DNA of 64,000 nucleotides from Accumulibacter sp003538495 (GTDB lineage: Bacteria > Pseudomonadota > Gammaproteobacteria > Burkholderiales > Rhodocyclaceae), in contig NZ_JAPUVQ010000016.1 of NCBI RefSeq assembly GCF_029255145.1, forward strand, positions 1 through 64,000. The letters are read 5' to 3'. A program made the translations under genes and the position numbers. Under the pieces are notes generated by a model. It worked only from the letters and a program-made list of their open reading frames with translations. It did not search any database and had not been told where the DNA came from. This document shows, in pieces, positions 34,701 to 46,700 of the stretch. The stretch's first letter is position 1. Each line of letters opens with the position of its first letter.

Positions 34701-37700
34701 TGACCGGCTGGCAGCGTACCGCCATTGCGGTTGGTGAGCCCGGTCGCGCTCACCGACGATGCGGCGAAGACCTTGCCACCCGCCTGCAGGTTGAACAGCG
34801 CGTCGCTGTTGCCCACCGGGATGGTGCCGGCGACGGCGTTGCCGAAGAGATCGAGCAGCGCCACCTCGAAGGCATCCGAAGGGCCTTCCTGATTGCCGAC
34901 GAAATCGGCGCCGAGCAGTTCGAAGCGCAGGATCTCCGCCTGATCGGGGACCGTGAAAGTCTGTACCAGACGCGACGCCAGCCGCGGATCTTCGTTGAGA
35001 ACGCCCTGTCCGTTGACGACGCCGGCCTGGCCGACGCCGGTCCAGCCGAAATCGGTCGCCGTTACGTCGTCAACGTCGAAGCCGTCGTTGACGATGCCGG
35101 CGTGAATGTCGCCATTGAGCAGCAGCGCTTGCGAAGTGACGCCGGCGGTCGCGGCGCCCTTCATGCCGATGAACGCCAGCAGCGCGGTCAGGGGATCGGC
35201 CTCGGGGTTGCCGTCGCCGGCTCCGGGCGACAGCGCCTGCACACCCCGGCCGGCGCGGTTCGACGCGTCGAGCGCGTCAAGGTCCAGGTACCAGGTCGCC
35301 AGGGCATTGGTGCCGGCCAGTGAAACCGTCGTCTCCGGATTGTCCATCGCCAGGTGCAGCGCTTCGCGCTGTCGATTGGCGACACTGACGGTGTTGGCGG
35401 TCGACATGAAGTTGGCCCCGCCGTTGCGCGGCACCGACTGGAAGGGATTGTAGATGTATTCGTCGAACAGGCCGAGATTGTGCGCCAGTTCGTGACCGAC
35501 CACCCAGCCGAATGATTCGCCGACGTCCTGCCGCGTATCGCCGACGTTCAGATAGGCGCGCAGGATGCCATCGACGACCAGCGTCATCGCGCTGCCACCG
35601 GCCATCGCGCCGGTACGCAGCGGATTGACCACCTGTGAGAGCAGAAAGCGCTTGCCGGGAATCGAGAGGTCGTCGCGCAGGACCTTGCCGCCAAAGCTGC
35701 CGGCGCCGGCGCCCGCGGTGGTGAGCTTGTTCTCGAAGCTGGTGTAGGCGAAGTCGAGCCCGGCAAAACTGCGCGCGTCATTGTCGGTCGCGTTCAGCCA
35801 CGGCCGGTTGATCATCACGATCGGATTGAGGCCGTTTTCGCCGTACGCGAACTCGTTCTGCTGGATGCTCGGCAGATAGATCGAGGCGGCGTACACCGGC
35901 CCCATCGCGTTAGGGTCCTTGCCGAAAACGGTGTGGAAGCCGGTCAGCACGTCGGCCCATTCAGCATCGGTGATCACTGGCGAGAACAGACCGGCGAAGA
36001 TTCCGTAGTTGCCGGTCGCAAAACCGTTCGCGTCATGCACCGGCGTCGTCGGATCGGCCACCCACTGGTCGTACTCGGTACGAATCGCCTGCACCATCGT
36101 GCGCAGCGTCGCCAGCGAAACGCCGACGGTCTGCTTCTCGACCGCACGCGCCTTGACCGTGATCTTGCCCAGGTTGCGGCCACCCTCCTCGATCTGGTAC
36201 TCGGCGAAGTCGTCGATCGGGCTGGTATACACCGACTGGTACTTGATCCCCTGCGCGATACCGCCACTCTCTCCGACCGAGAATTGTCCGGTCGGATTCG
36301 ACACCGGCTTGACTTCGACCTGGGCAGCGTTGTCGAAGCCCAGCGTGCGGGTCTTGCCGTCGAGCGTGTCCATCATCGACCACACGCCGTCGCTGGCGTC
36401 GCCGTCGGCGAAGTCCGGCAGGTAGAAGAGGTCTACCACTTCGTCACGAACGCTGCCGTTGCCAAGCGTGATGGTGAAATACAGAGCGGTCTTCTCGATC
36501 GGCAGGTCGGCGTCGGCGTAGGTCTTGATGAAGTTGTCGCTGAACCTGGCTTTCAGGTCGAGGTGCAGCGTGCCACCCGGATTGACGACGAAGCTGTCAT
36601 AGAGCGGCGCGTGCGCCTGGTTGTCGTTGAGCAGTTTTTCAAGCCCGCCATCGACGAAGACCAGGAAGTCGTTCGGGTCGGTGGTCACGGTGACCGTGAA
36701 CGGGTCGGCGAAACGATTGGTCAGTTCGACCCATTGACTGCTCAGGCCGGTCGTCGGACCGGTCGCGGTATCGGTGAAAAATACCCCCTTGTCATTCTTG
36801 TCGGTGGTGCTGTCGGTGATCAGCCCACGCATGAACTGGACGTGGTCGAGCAGGATCTCGGCGTCCGCCGAGCCACCGCCGCTGAGCGAAAACCTGAGCA
36901 TCCGTTCGGCGCCCCGGAAATCGACCGGAATCTCCAACAGGCGGTTCGCGAAACTGCTTCCCTGGCTGTCGAGCGCGACTGCCCCGAGGTCGACCCAGTT
37001 TCCGGTGTCGGGCAGGTAGCCCTGAACCTGCAGCGTCTCGCCGGCAGCCGCGGCAAGCACCTGGACGTCGAAGCTCAGGTACTCGGCCCAATCCGGCACG
37101 ACCATGCGGTTGTGTCGGACCCACGAATTGTCGTTGTCGAGCATCGCCGCATGCGTGCCGTTGGCCATGGTGACCAGCCGGTCGCCCGGGGCGTAGGTCT
37201 TCTCGAAGCCCCCGCCATGGAACGACCAGCCCGGCAGGTCGCCGGTAAGGTTGGTCGCCAGGCCACCGGCAGAGTACTGCAGCAACCAGCTGCGGTTGAG
37301 CGCGCCTTCCTCGAAATCGCCGTTGAAGACCGATGGCACCGGCAGGCCGGACGGATTCATCGTCTCGGTGTTGTCGAAGCTGACCGGGATCCTGGTAGTG
37401 CTCGGAACACCCGCGAAGGGCACGCCGCCCTGCTGCGAGAACGCCCAGCCGGTGCCGATTCCCTCCCAGGGACCCAGGCCGACGGCAAACGACTGGGCGT
37501 TGTACCAGGGAATGCTGACGCCCTGGAACTCGGTCGCGTCCTTGTCCGCGAGACGACGGAAGACCGGTTCACCGCCCTTGTTGAACTCGGTCACCGAGAG
37601 ATCGGTGGTCGCTCCGTACCAGCGCCAGACGCGGCTGTGCGGACCTCCCGGCCGCAGCGAGCCATTGTTGATGGCAGTCAGCGTCGCCAGCCCGTCGTCG

Positions 37701-40700
37701 GTAGTGAAACCGGCGCGACCGTTGAGGTTGATGCTGACGTCGAAGTTCGGGATGAAACGGCCGTTCGGTGTCGAGACGATGCCGGCGCCGACCGGCAGCG
37801 CCGTGGGGCTGGCCAGAATCTGGTAGTAGTGTTCGGCAAAATCGATGTTGCTCCAGCGCTGTACATCCGGGTCAAGGAAATTGCCGGTCGGAATGATCGC
37901 GTTGGTCGGCATCATTCCCCACAACTGGATCGCGGTGCCCAGCGCGGTCGCCCCCAGTGCGCTCACCCCACTGCCAAATAGCTGGATGTACTCGCCAACG
38001 GGAATGTCGAGCGACGGCTGGTTGAAGTCGTGGGCGTCGAGCGAGGTCATCGACAGCCGCACCGCCGGCGCGTAGTTGCCGAAGCGCTGTGCGATTTCGC
38101 TGTTCACCACCGTGCCACGGCTGTGGCCGATCAGGTGGATCGGCGAGTCGAACAGCTTGTTTCCGCCGATGTTGAAGTTCAGCCTGGCCAGCGCCGAATA
38201 GAGCGCATCTGCGGCCGCCTCGCTGAAGCCATTGGTCGGGAAATCCGACTCGTTGTACCAGTCGCTGACCAGCACCACCGGCTTGCCAACCATCGCCGGC
38301 GAGGCCAGCACCGATTCCAGATCGACGCCGGTGACGAAGGTCGCACCGTTGTAGAAGACCAGCCAGCGGCCGGTCGTCTTCTGGTACAACGCGGCCACTC
38401 CCTCGCCGCCCGCCCGGGCGATGTTCTCGGCCATCTCGATGAACGCGGCAATGCTGTCGGCGACGTTGGCCGGCGCCGTCGGCGAAAGCTGGAAACCATG
38501 CGTCAGCAACGTTACGCTGCTGAACGGTTTCGACACATCGCGGAACGCTTCGGTCTTGAACAGCCGCCAGTCGCGGGCAACCACTGTCCCCGCCGGCGAC
38601 ACCACCTCGACACCCCAGAAGTACTGCTGGCCGGCGGTAAGCTTGAGTTGCGCCGCCAGCGCCTTGATGAAGATTGCGTTGCCTTGCGGGTCGATGCTGC
38701 TCGCATCGAGCAGCGCCGACGAGAAGATCCGGTCGGCATTCAGATCGGGCGTCCCGAGGTCGGTCGGGAAAAGGCCGTCGCTGCCCCGGTAGGTGCTCAC
38801 GTAGAGCCGGCTCTTGGCGTTCTCGAAGCCCTTCACCAGCCACGAGAAAGTCGGCGTCAGGTTGCTGGTCAACGCGCCGGGCGCCAGCAGTTCGAGCGAC
38901 GCTCCGCCCTGCGCGATCAGACCGTTCGCCATCCCGCCGACGCCGATCGGGCCGTTCGTGGCGCCTGCCGGGACGCCGAAGACCGGGTCCTTGAAGCGGC
39001 TGCCGGGCTCGATGATCTTGAAGTTGGAGCGGACGTTGATCGACGGATCGAGATCGTCGATCGGCTTGCGGTCGAGCTGCCCGGCGAACGCCGGGTTGTT
39101 GACCGCAGCGATCATCGCCTGCACGTCGAAACCCATCACCACCCGCTGACCGCGGTAGCCGCTGTACAGGGTATTGCCGTCCGGCGACAACACCAGGTTG
39201 TCGGGCCAGGACATCGGCACCGGACGCGTCGCGGCGACCAGTGTCGGCGCCGCGCCGAGCGGATCGCGGATGATCCCGACGTTGCCGCCGGCCGGATGGA
39301 ATGGGTCGTAGTTCGGGTCGTGCGACGGATTGTCCTGAATGTAAACGTTGAAGCCGGAGACGAAAGCGTAATCTCCGTCCTTCGAGAGCACCACCGAGAT
39401 CGCGTTGTTGACGTCGAAGTAGTCGCTGACTGATCCCAGGTTGATCGCCACCGGGGTCTGCGTGTAGCTACCGACGTCGCCCTTGACGATCACCACGCCC
39501 CTGGAGTCCGACAGGCGGTTGGTGTACAGCATCACGTTGGCGTCGTTGGTCGCCGACACGCCGTACGGTTCGGCGCCGGCCGCCAGCACTTCCAGGACCT
39601 CGCCGTAAGTGGCGCTGCCCTGGTCCACGTCAATCACGAAGACCCTGCCATTACCACCGCCGGCGCCGCCGAACAGCGCTTTTTCCGGCGCGGCGACGAA
39701 CAGGCGCGTGCCGTTGGCGTTGATCGCCATGCCGCGCAGACCGGAAGGAGCCGGCGCCACGTCGATGGTCTGCACCAGCTTGTTGTAGCTGCTCGAAGAC
39801 GGATCGATGTCGAGGACGTAGATCCGCCCCGCAACCTCGTCCGAAACGTAAGCCTTCTTGCCACCCTTGCCGACAGCGATCCAGAACGGTTGCGCGCCCG
39901 GCAGCAAGGCGATTCGACTGACGCCGTTAGCCAGGTCGCCGTCGGCGTCCACCTGCTGCAGCGCGACGGTATCGACGACGGCGACGGAGCTGGCGTAACG
40001 CAGGGTCACGTATGCGCGCGTGTTGTCGGCGCTGATCGCCACCGAGCGTGGCGCCGGGAAGCCACCGGCGATCGGGATGCGCGCCGCCAGCTCCCTGGTC
40101 TGGCTGTCGATCACCAGCAGCTGATCACCGCTGAGACCACCGAAGATGTAACGCGCGTCGTACGACAGCTGCACGCGGTTGCTTTCTTTTCCGACCAGCT
40201 GATTCCAGGCGCCGTTGTTGCTGAGCACCTGCGGTCGCTTGACATAGATCTTGGCGGTTCCAATGGCGATCGACTGCGGCACCTGCACCAGCACCTCGGT
40301 TGGCGAACTCGATGCGTCGGGATGAACCTCGTAGCTATGGCCGTCGGGAGCGACGAAGACGACGAACAGGTCGGCGATGGCGCTGCCGTCTTTCGCCGAC
40401 GCTGGCGCCGGCGGGTTGTCGTAGGTAAAGCGATCGCCCTTGATCTCGACGAAGGGCGCCAGACCGCCACCGGCGGTGGCGCGGAAGACCAGCCGTGCTT
40501 CCGAGATGAACGGCTCGCTGGCCGGCGAGGTGCTCGGGCTGTACGGATTGACCACCTGGATCGAGTAGTCGCTGACCTTGCCCGGAGCGACCTCGACACC
40601 GACCGTGGTTTTCTGCGGCAGGCCCTGTGCCGGTACCGAGATGATCTGCAGCTCACGCGAGCCGAACAGCGCGGTCATGATGAAACCGGCGGTCAGCGAG

Positions 40701-43700
40701 AACGCGGCACCGATGGCGGCGCCGCCGCCGAGCGACGAGAGCACCGCGAACGACGAGCCACCATCGTTGATCCCCGACGGAAAGGTCGCGTAGGTACGCC
40801 CGCGCAGCTGCCCGAAGCTGGCCTCCGGCGCAATGCCCATGGTGTACACCCCCGACACCGAGACGCCCGCATAAGGTGGCGAAGAGGTACGTGCCATACC
40901 GTCGGCACCGACGACGCCGGTTTCCTCCTGCAGCCAGACCGGCAGCAGCGTTCCCTCGGGGGTCGGCAGCTCGGCGTAGCGCATGAAAACGACGTTGGTG
41001 CCGGCCGCCAGACCGCTGGTCGGAATCGCCAGTTGCACCGGCGTCGCCAACTTGCCGTCGCCGACTTCGAGCCGGAAGGCGCCGGCCACGGCCATGCTCT
41101 CGGGCATTGCCAGCGGCAGCGCCGCCGGCATGACCGTGGCGATCGAGACCTGCGTGTTGCCCGACAGGGAACCTGCGGCGACCGCCACGACCGAGCCGTC
41201 GGCCCCCTCGACGATGCCACCGAGACTGCCGAGCAGCGCGGGCCCGCTGATCGGCGCCTCGACCTTCGCCGACACGACGAATTCGCCACCGCCGTTGATC
41301 ACCGTGACCGTCGAGCTGCCCGCTGCCTTGCCGGTGATCAGGCCGTCGGCCGAAACGCCGAGTACCCGATCGTCGCCGACGAAATAACGCGTGCCGGTGC
41401 TCGCCGGCGTCAGGTCGGTCTGGCCGGCGAGACTGGCGACGATCTGGCGCTGACCGCCGTTCTCGACCAGAGCGACGGCGCCCGGATAGACGTCGATCCC
41501 CATCCCGAAGACATACGCGGCGACGGTCTCGGTCGGGGTTCCGACGGTAAACGACGTCGCTGCGCGCAGGTCGCCACGCTCGGCGACGATCACCCCCGAG
41601 CCCTTGCCGACGCCGCCGATCCGCCCGCCGGTGACAATCGTGCCGCTGGCGGCGTTGCTGCTGGTCAGGCTGACGTACGACGCCGGCAGTGCGACGCCGC
41701 TCTGGTCGGCGAAATCGCCAATCAGTTGGATCTGCCGCCCTTCGCCGAGTTTCAGCCGCAGGACACGCTCGACGAAGTCGATCCGCGTCAGCGCGGCTTT
41801 ACTGATCGCCACGGCGATCGTCTGGATCGTCTGGCCAAAACCGTCGTCGGCACGGATGGTGAAATCGGCGCTGCCGACAAAGCCCATTTCGGGCGCAAAG
41901 ATCACCGACCGGCCGTCGCCCGACAGACGCGCCGTGCCGTGGCTCGCGCCAACGATCGAGAAGAACGCCCGGTCGCCTTCGGGATCGGTGACGAAGGTCG
42001 AAACCGGCGCGCTGACGTCGAGATCCTCGTGCGTGGTGACCGTACCGGCGACCACCAGCGGCGCCCGGTTCGGCGTGAAGCCGGCGTTCTGCATCAGCAA
42101 CTGCAGGTCGAGGCTGTCGATCAAGCCGTCGGCGTCGGCGTCCAGCGCCAGGGTGTAGCCGGCATCGCCACGGCGCAGCCCGGCGGCGGCGGCGATCAGC
42201 ACCGCGTCGCTGCCGTCGGCCTTGCCGTCGCGGTTGGCGTCGCCAGCGACGAACAGCGACAGCTGGTAGCTGCCAGCGCTGGCAGCCGCCAGCTCGATCA
42301 GCGCCAGTCCGGCGTGATCGAGTTTGTAGAGCGCGAAAGCGCGGTTGCCCTGGACCGACGACGCCACCGGCGCAAGCCCCGGCAGGACCGGAATCAGCGG
42401 CAGCAGCCCGGCGCTGCCTTCGACGATCAGCCCAAGGTATACCGACCCACTGGCCGTCGACGCCAGTTCGGACTGGCGAAGCGTGAACGCGAAGCTGACC
42501 GTCTCGCCGGCTGCGAGACTACCGGCGACCGGCGTCGCCAGATAGCCCAGCGACGAACCCAGGTCGGCAGTAATCGCCTGCTGGGCGACGCCGGTCGCGC
42601 GATAGGCGAAAAGCTGGCCGCCACCGCCGCCCGAGACCATCGCCAGACGCCCGAGAGCACCCTCTGCGTAGCCGTAGCGCACCGAACGTGCCGCCTCCAG
42701 GTCACGAACGGCAAGCAGCCGACCCTGCGTGTCGTAATCGTAGAGGAACTGGCGGCCGTCGCTGGCGACGACGCGTTCGATGAAACCGTCGGCGTTGAGC
42801 GAAAACTGCACGCGCTCGCCGCTGCTGGCGACGATGCCGCTGTCGCTGACCAGCAGGCGAACGCCGTCGGCGAAAGCGATCTCGCGCACTTCGCCATCGC
42901 CAATGCTGTAGCGCGTGCCGTCGGGAGCGACCAGCAGGTAGTCGGTGCCGACTGCGTTGGCCGGGTTGTAGCCGCGGCCGGTGCGCAGGTCGAAATAGCC
43001 TGTCCCGGCGCGCTGCAGCGGCGTCGCTGGCGCCTCCAGCGACCAAGCGCTACCGTCGGCGGCGACGAACGCCGGCAGATACCAGGTCTGCCCCGGAATC
43101 GAGTGCTTGGTCGGGGCAAAGGTGAAGGCCGTGCGCTGGCCATCGGGCAGAGTCACGAAGACCCGCTGGCCATCGGCAAAGGTGCCCAGCACGCCGGCCG
43201 TTTCGCGGCCGGTGAGCGCCACGTCGGTCTGCAGGTCGACGTCACGGAAAGCGAGTCGCCAGCCCTCGCCGAAGCTGCCCGGAATCGAACGGGCGAGCGA
43301 ATCGTAACTGCGCGCGAAGGGCAGATCGTGGGCGGCCACGGTGAGCACGAAGTCGGTCTCCGAGCGCAGCAACTGCGGCTTCTTGGTCGCCGAATCGACC
43401 TCGATGGCGATGCTCGCCTCGCCGCGCCGCCCGGCCAGATCGACCACCCGCAGGCGCAGCGTATACAAGCCGTTGGCCAGGCTGGTCGGATCGAGCTGCA
43501 GCAAAGCGGCGGCGTTGACCTCGGCGTCGCCGCTGGCCAGCAGCGAAAAGTGCTCCTCGCCGTAGCGGGCGATCTCCAGCGTCCAGGAATCGACGTTGTC
43601 GTCGCCGGTGCTGCCGACCAGCGCCGTCGTTTCCCTGATCCGGGCGAACGCCAGCTGGCTGGCGAACGACGGCGTCGGCGCGCTCCGGTCCTGCGGATCG

Positions 43701-46700
43701 CGAACGCGAATCGTCGAAGTACGGCTGCCCACGAAGCCGTCGACGTCGGTAGCCTCGGCGCGCAGCGCGATCTTGCCGACCGCGGTGGTCGTCAGCAGTG
43801 CGCGACCGTCGGGGTCCAGCGGTACTTCGACGCCGTCGGCGTAGAGCCGCAGGCCGGCGATCGCGCCGAAGCTCTCGGCGATCACGTGCACCAGCACTTG
43901 CTGCCCGGGGATTACCGGGAAGCTCGGCGTGTTCTCGATGATCACGCTCGGTGCCGGCGGTGTCAGTGCGGCGCGAATCACCAGCGGCAGCGACGTACTG
44001 GCGAGGCCGTCGGAGACCAGCGCCATGACCAGATAGTCGCCCGCCTGGCCGGCGCCCGGCGTCCATTGCAGCAGCCCGGTCGCCGGATCGAGCGTTGCGC
44101 CTTCGGGGAGACCGCTGGCGCTGTAGCTGAGCTGGGCGTTCTGATCGGCGTCGCGACCGACGATTCGGAAAGCGAGCGGCCAGCCCAGCAGCGCGACGTG
44201 GTTGGAGACGATCAGCTGCGGCGCCCGGTTGACGTTGGCGATCGCCAGGCTGACCGTCGTCTCGCTGCTCGCCCCCTGCGGGTCGCGCGCCGAGAAGGTG
44301 AAGCTGTAATCACCGGCCTGCTCGTAGTTCGGTGTCCAGCGGAACTCGCCGCTGCGCGCGTCGAAGCGCGAACCCGCCGGCAGCGGCGTCAGCGCGCTGA
44401 ACACCACCGGGTCACCGTCGACGTCGCCGACGGTCAACTGGAATTGCACCTGCGAACCCTCGCGCCCGGTCTGCGGCAGCAACGAGACGACGATCGGCGC
44501 CTGGTTGCTGTTCTGTACCGAGAGACGCACGCTCTCGGCGCTCTCGGCACTGCCATCGCTGACCGAGAAGCGGACATCCGGGTACTCGCCGGCGCTGAAC
44601 AGGTTCGGCGTCCAGTTCAGAACGCCATTGACGGTATCGAAACTGGCGCCCGCCGGCAGATTGCCGACCACGTAGGTGAGTGCGTCGCCATCGGCGTCAA
44701 AGGCCGCCAGTTGCAGACTGAAAGCCTGCCCCTCGACCAGCGCCAGGTTGCCGACCGGTGCCAGGACCGGCGCGGCGTTGCTGTTGCGGACCTTGACGCG
44801 CACCACCTGCGACACCTTGTTCGGCGCTGTCGCACCGTTGTTGCCGTTGTCGCTGACTTCGAAGCGGACGTCGAAGCTCTGACCGAGACTGGCCGCAGTT
44901 GGCGTCCATTCGACCAGCGCCCGGCCGTAGGTCGGCTGCGGCGTGATGGTCATCCCGGCCGGCGCATTGAGCATCGCGAAAGCGAGCGAATCCTGGTCGA
45001 GATCGCGAACATTGATGGTGAACCGCAAGCGTTGGCCGACCAGCGCCAGCTTGTCGCCGATTGGCGCCAGCAGCGGCGATTCGGACGCCGACAGCGCGCT
45101 GAGGATGAAGCGCCGGGTGAACGACTGCGCCAGCAGCGCGCCGCCGCCGTCACCGTCGTCGGTCGCGGTCAGGGCGATCTCGTAGTCGCCACGATCGCCC
45201 GATTGCGGCGCGAAGACGAACTTGCCGGTACCGTCGCCGTTATCGACGAAACTGGCGAAAGGCGGCAGACCGGTAACGCCGAGGGTCAGCGGATTGCCGT
45301 CCGCGTCGCTGGCGCTTACCGGCAGTTCGAAGACGCTGCCGCGTTGCACGCCCTGCGGCAGGATCTCGGCGATTTCCGGCGCGCGGTTGGCGTTGCGGAT
45401 ACTGATCGGCACGACGATTTCGGACGTCAGCGGCAAGCCGCCGTCACCGTCGTCGGTGGCGGCAAAGCGGACGCTGTAGTCGCCGGCCTGGCTGAACCCG
45501 GGCGTCCAGGTGAACATCGCCGTTACCGGGTCGAAGCTGGCGCCAGCGGGCAGACCGCTGACCACGTAGCTGACACTCGCGTCGGCACCTTCCTGCACGG
45601 TCAGCGTGCCGCTGCTCTGGCGATCCTGCGGGATGAAGCCGGGATTGTCGGCGTCAAAAGCAAAAGCGCGGAAGCTCAGCAACTGCCCCTCGAAGCTGAT
45701 CCACGAACCGAGTTCGTCGAAACGCGGCGCGGCATTGACGTTCAGGACGTGCACCCGCAGCTCGGTTTCGCTCGACTTGGCGCCGTCGCTGGCGCCGAGC
45801 TTGAGCAGATAATCGCCAGCCTGGGTGAACCCGGCGGTCCATTCAAAGACACCGGTATTCGGATCGAGGTAGGCGCCGACCGGCAGGATGTTGGCGAAGA
45901 AGCGGAGTGGCTGCCCGTCGACGTCGGAAGCCTGCAGTTGCAGGCGCAGCGAATCGCCTTCGCGGATCGTCCGTTCGGCGACCGGTTTGACTTCCGGCGG
46001 CGCGTTGTCCGGCTTGATCAGCAGCGCAAACGAGCGGCTGACCGAAGTCTTGCCGTCGCTGACCACCAGTTCGACGTTGTTGTAGGTACCGGCCGACTGG
46101 TAATCGGGCGTCCACACCAGCGCCTTGAGCAGCGGATCGAAGACCGCCCCCGGCGGCAGGTTGTTGGCGAAGTATTGCAGGAAGTCCTCGTCGGGGTCTT
46201 GCGCCGAGACGCCAACCAGCAGCGATTGACCTTCCCGGCCCTCGATCTCGGCCGGCAGCTCGGAAACCACCGGCGGGCGGTTGGCGCCGGCGACCTCGAC
46301 GACAAAAGCCTGGGTGTCGAAGCCGCCACGCGTATCGTAGACACGCAGCAGCACCGATGCGCTGGCCGGGCTGAGTTCGGTCGGCAGCCAGCTGAGGACG
46401 CCGCTGCTGCTGTCGAGCTGCAGGCCGCCGGGGCCGTCGAGCAACAGGTAGGCCAGCGCGCTGCCGTCGGGGTCAACGGCGACGGCCTGGTAGCTGTAGG
46501 GCTGGCCGGCGGCGGCGACGCTCGCCGGCGTCGACGTGAAGGCCGGCCTCTGATTCGGATACGGCACCGCGTAGATCCCGTGTCCGATGCCGATCTGCTG
46601 CGCGGCGCCGTTGGTGATCGAGACGCTGAAGGTGGCCAGCGACGCGCCGGCGTGGAGCTTGCCGTCGGGCAGCTTGCCGGAAAGATCGATATACCACAGG

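Noticed and set aside
35933..37981. Plus-strand open frame of 682 codons opposite the metalloprotease region
   Set aside because: Antisense shadow of the giant gene; the translation is low-complexity Arg/Asp/Val-rich with no family features.
42600..43370. RHS toxin system
   Set aside because: The RHS-like stretch is too short, lies mid-protein, and there is no variable toxin tip or immunity gene.
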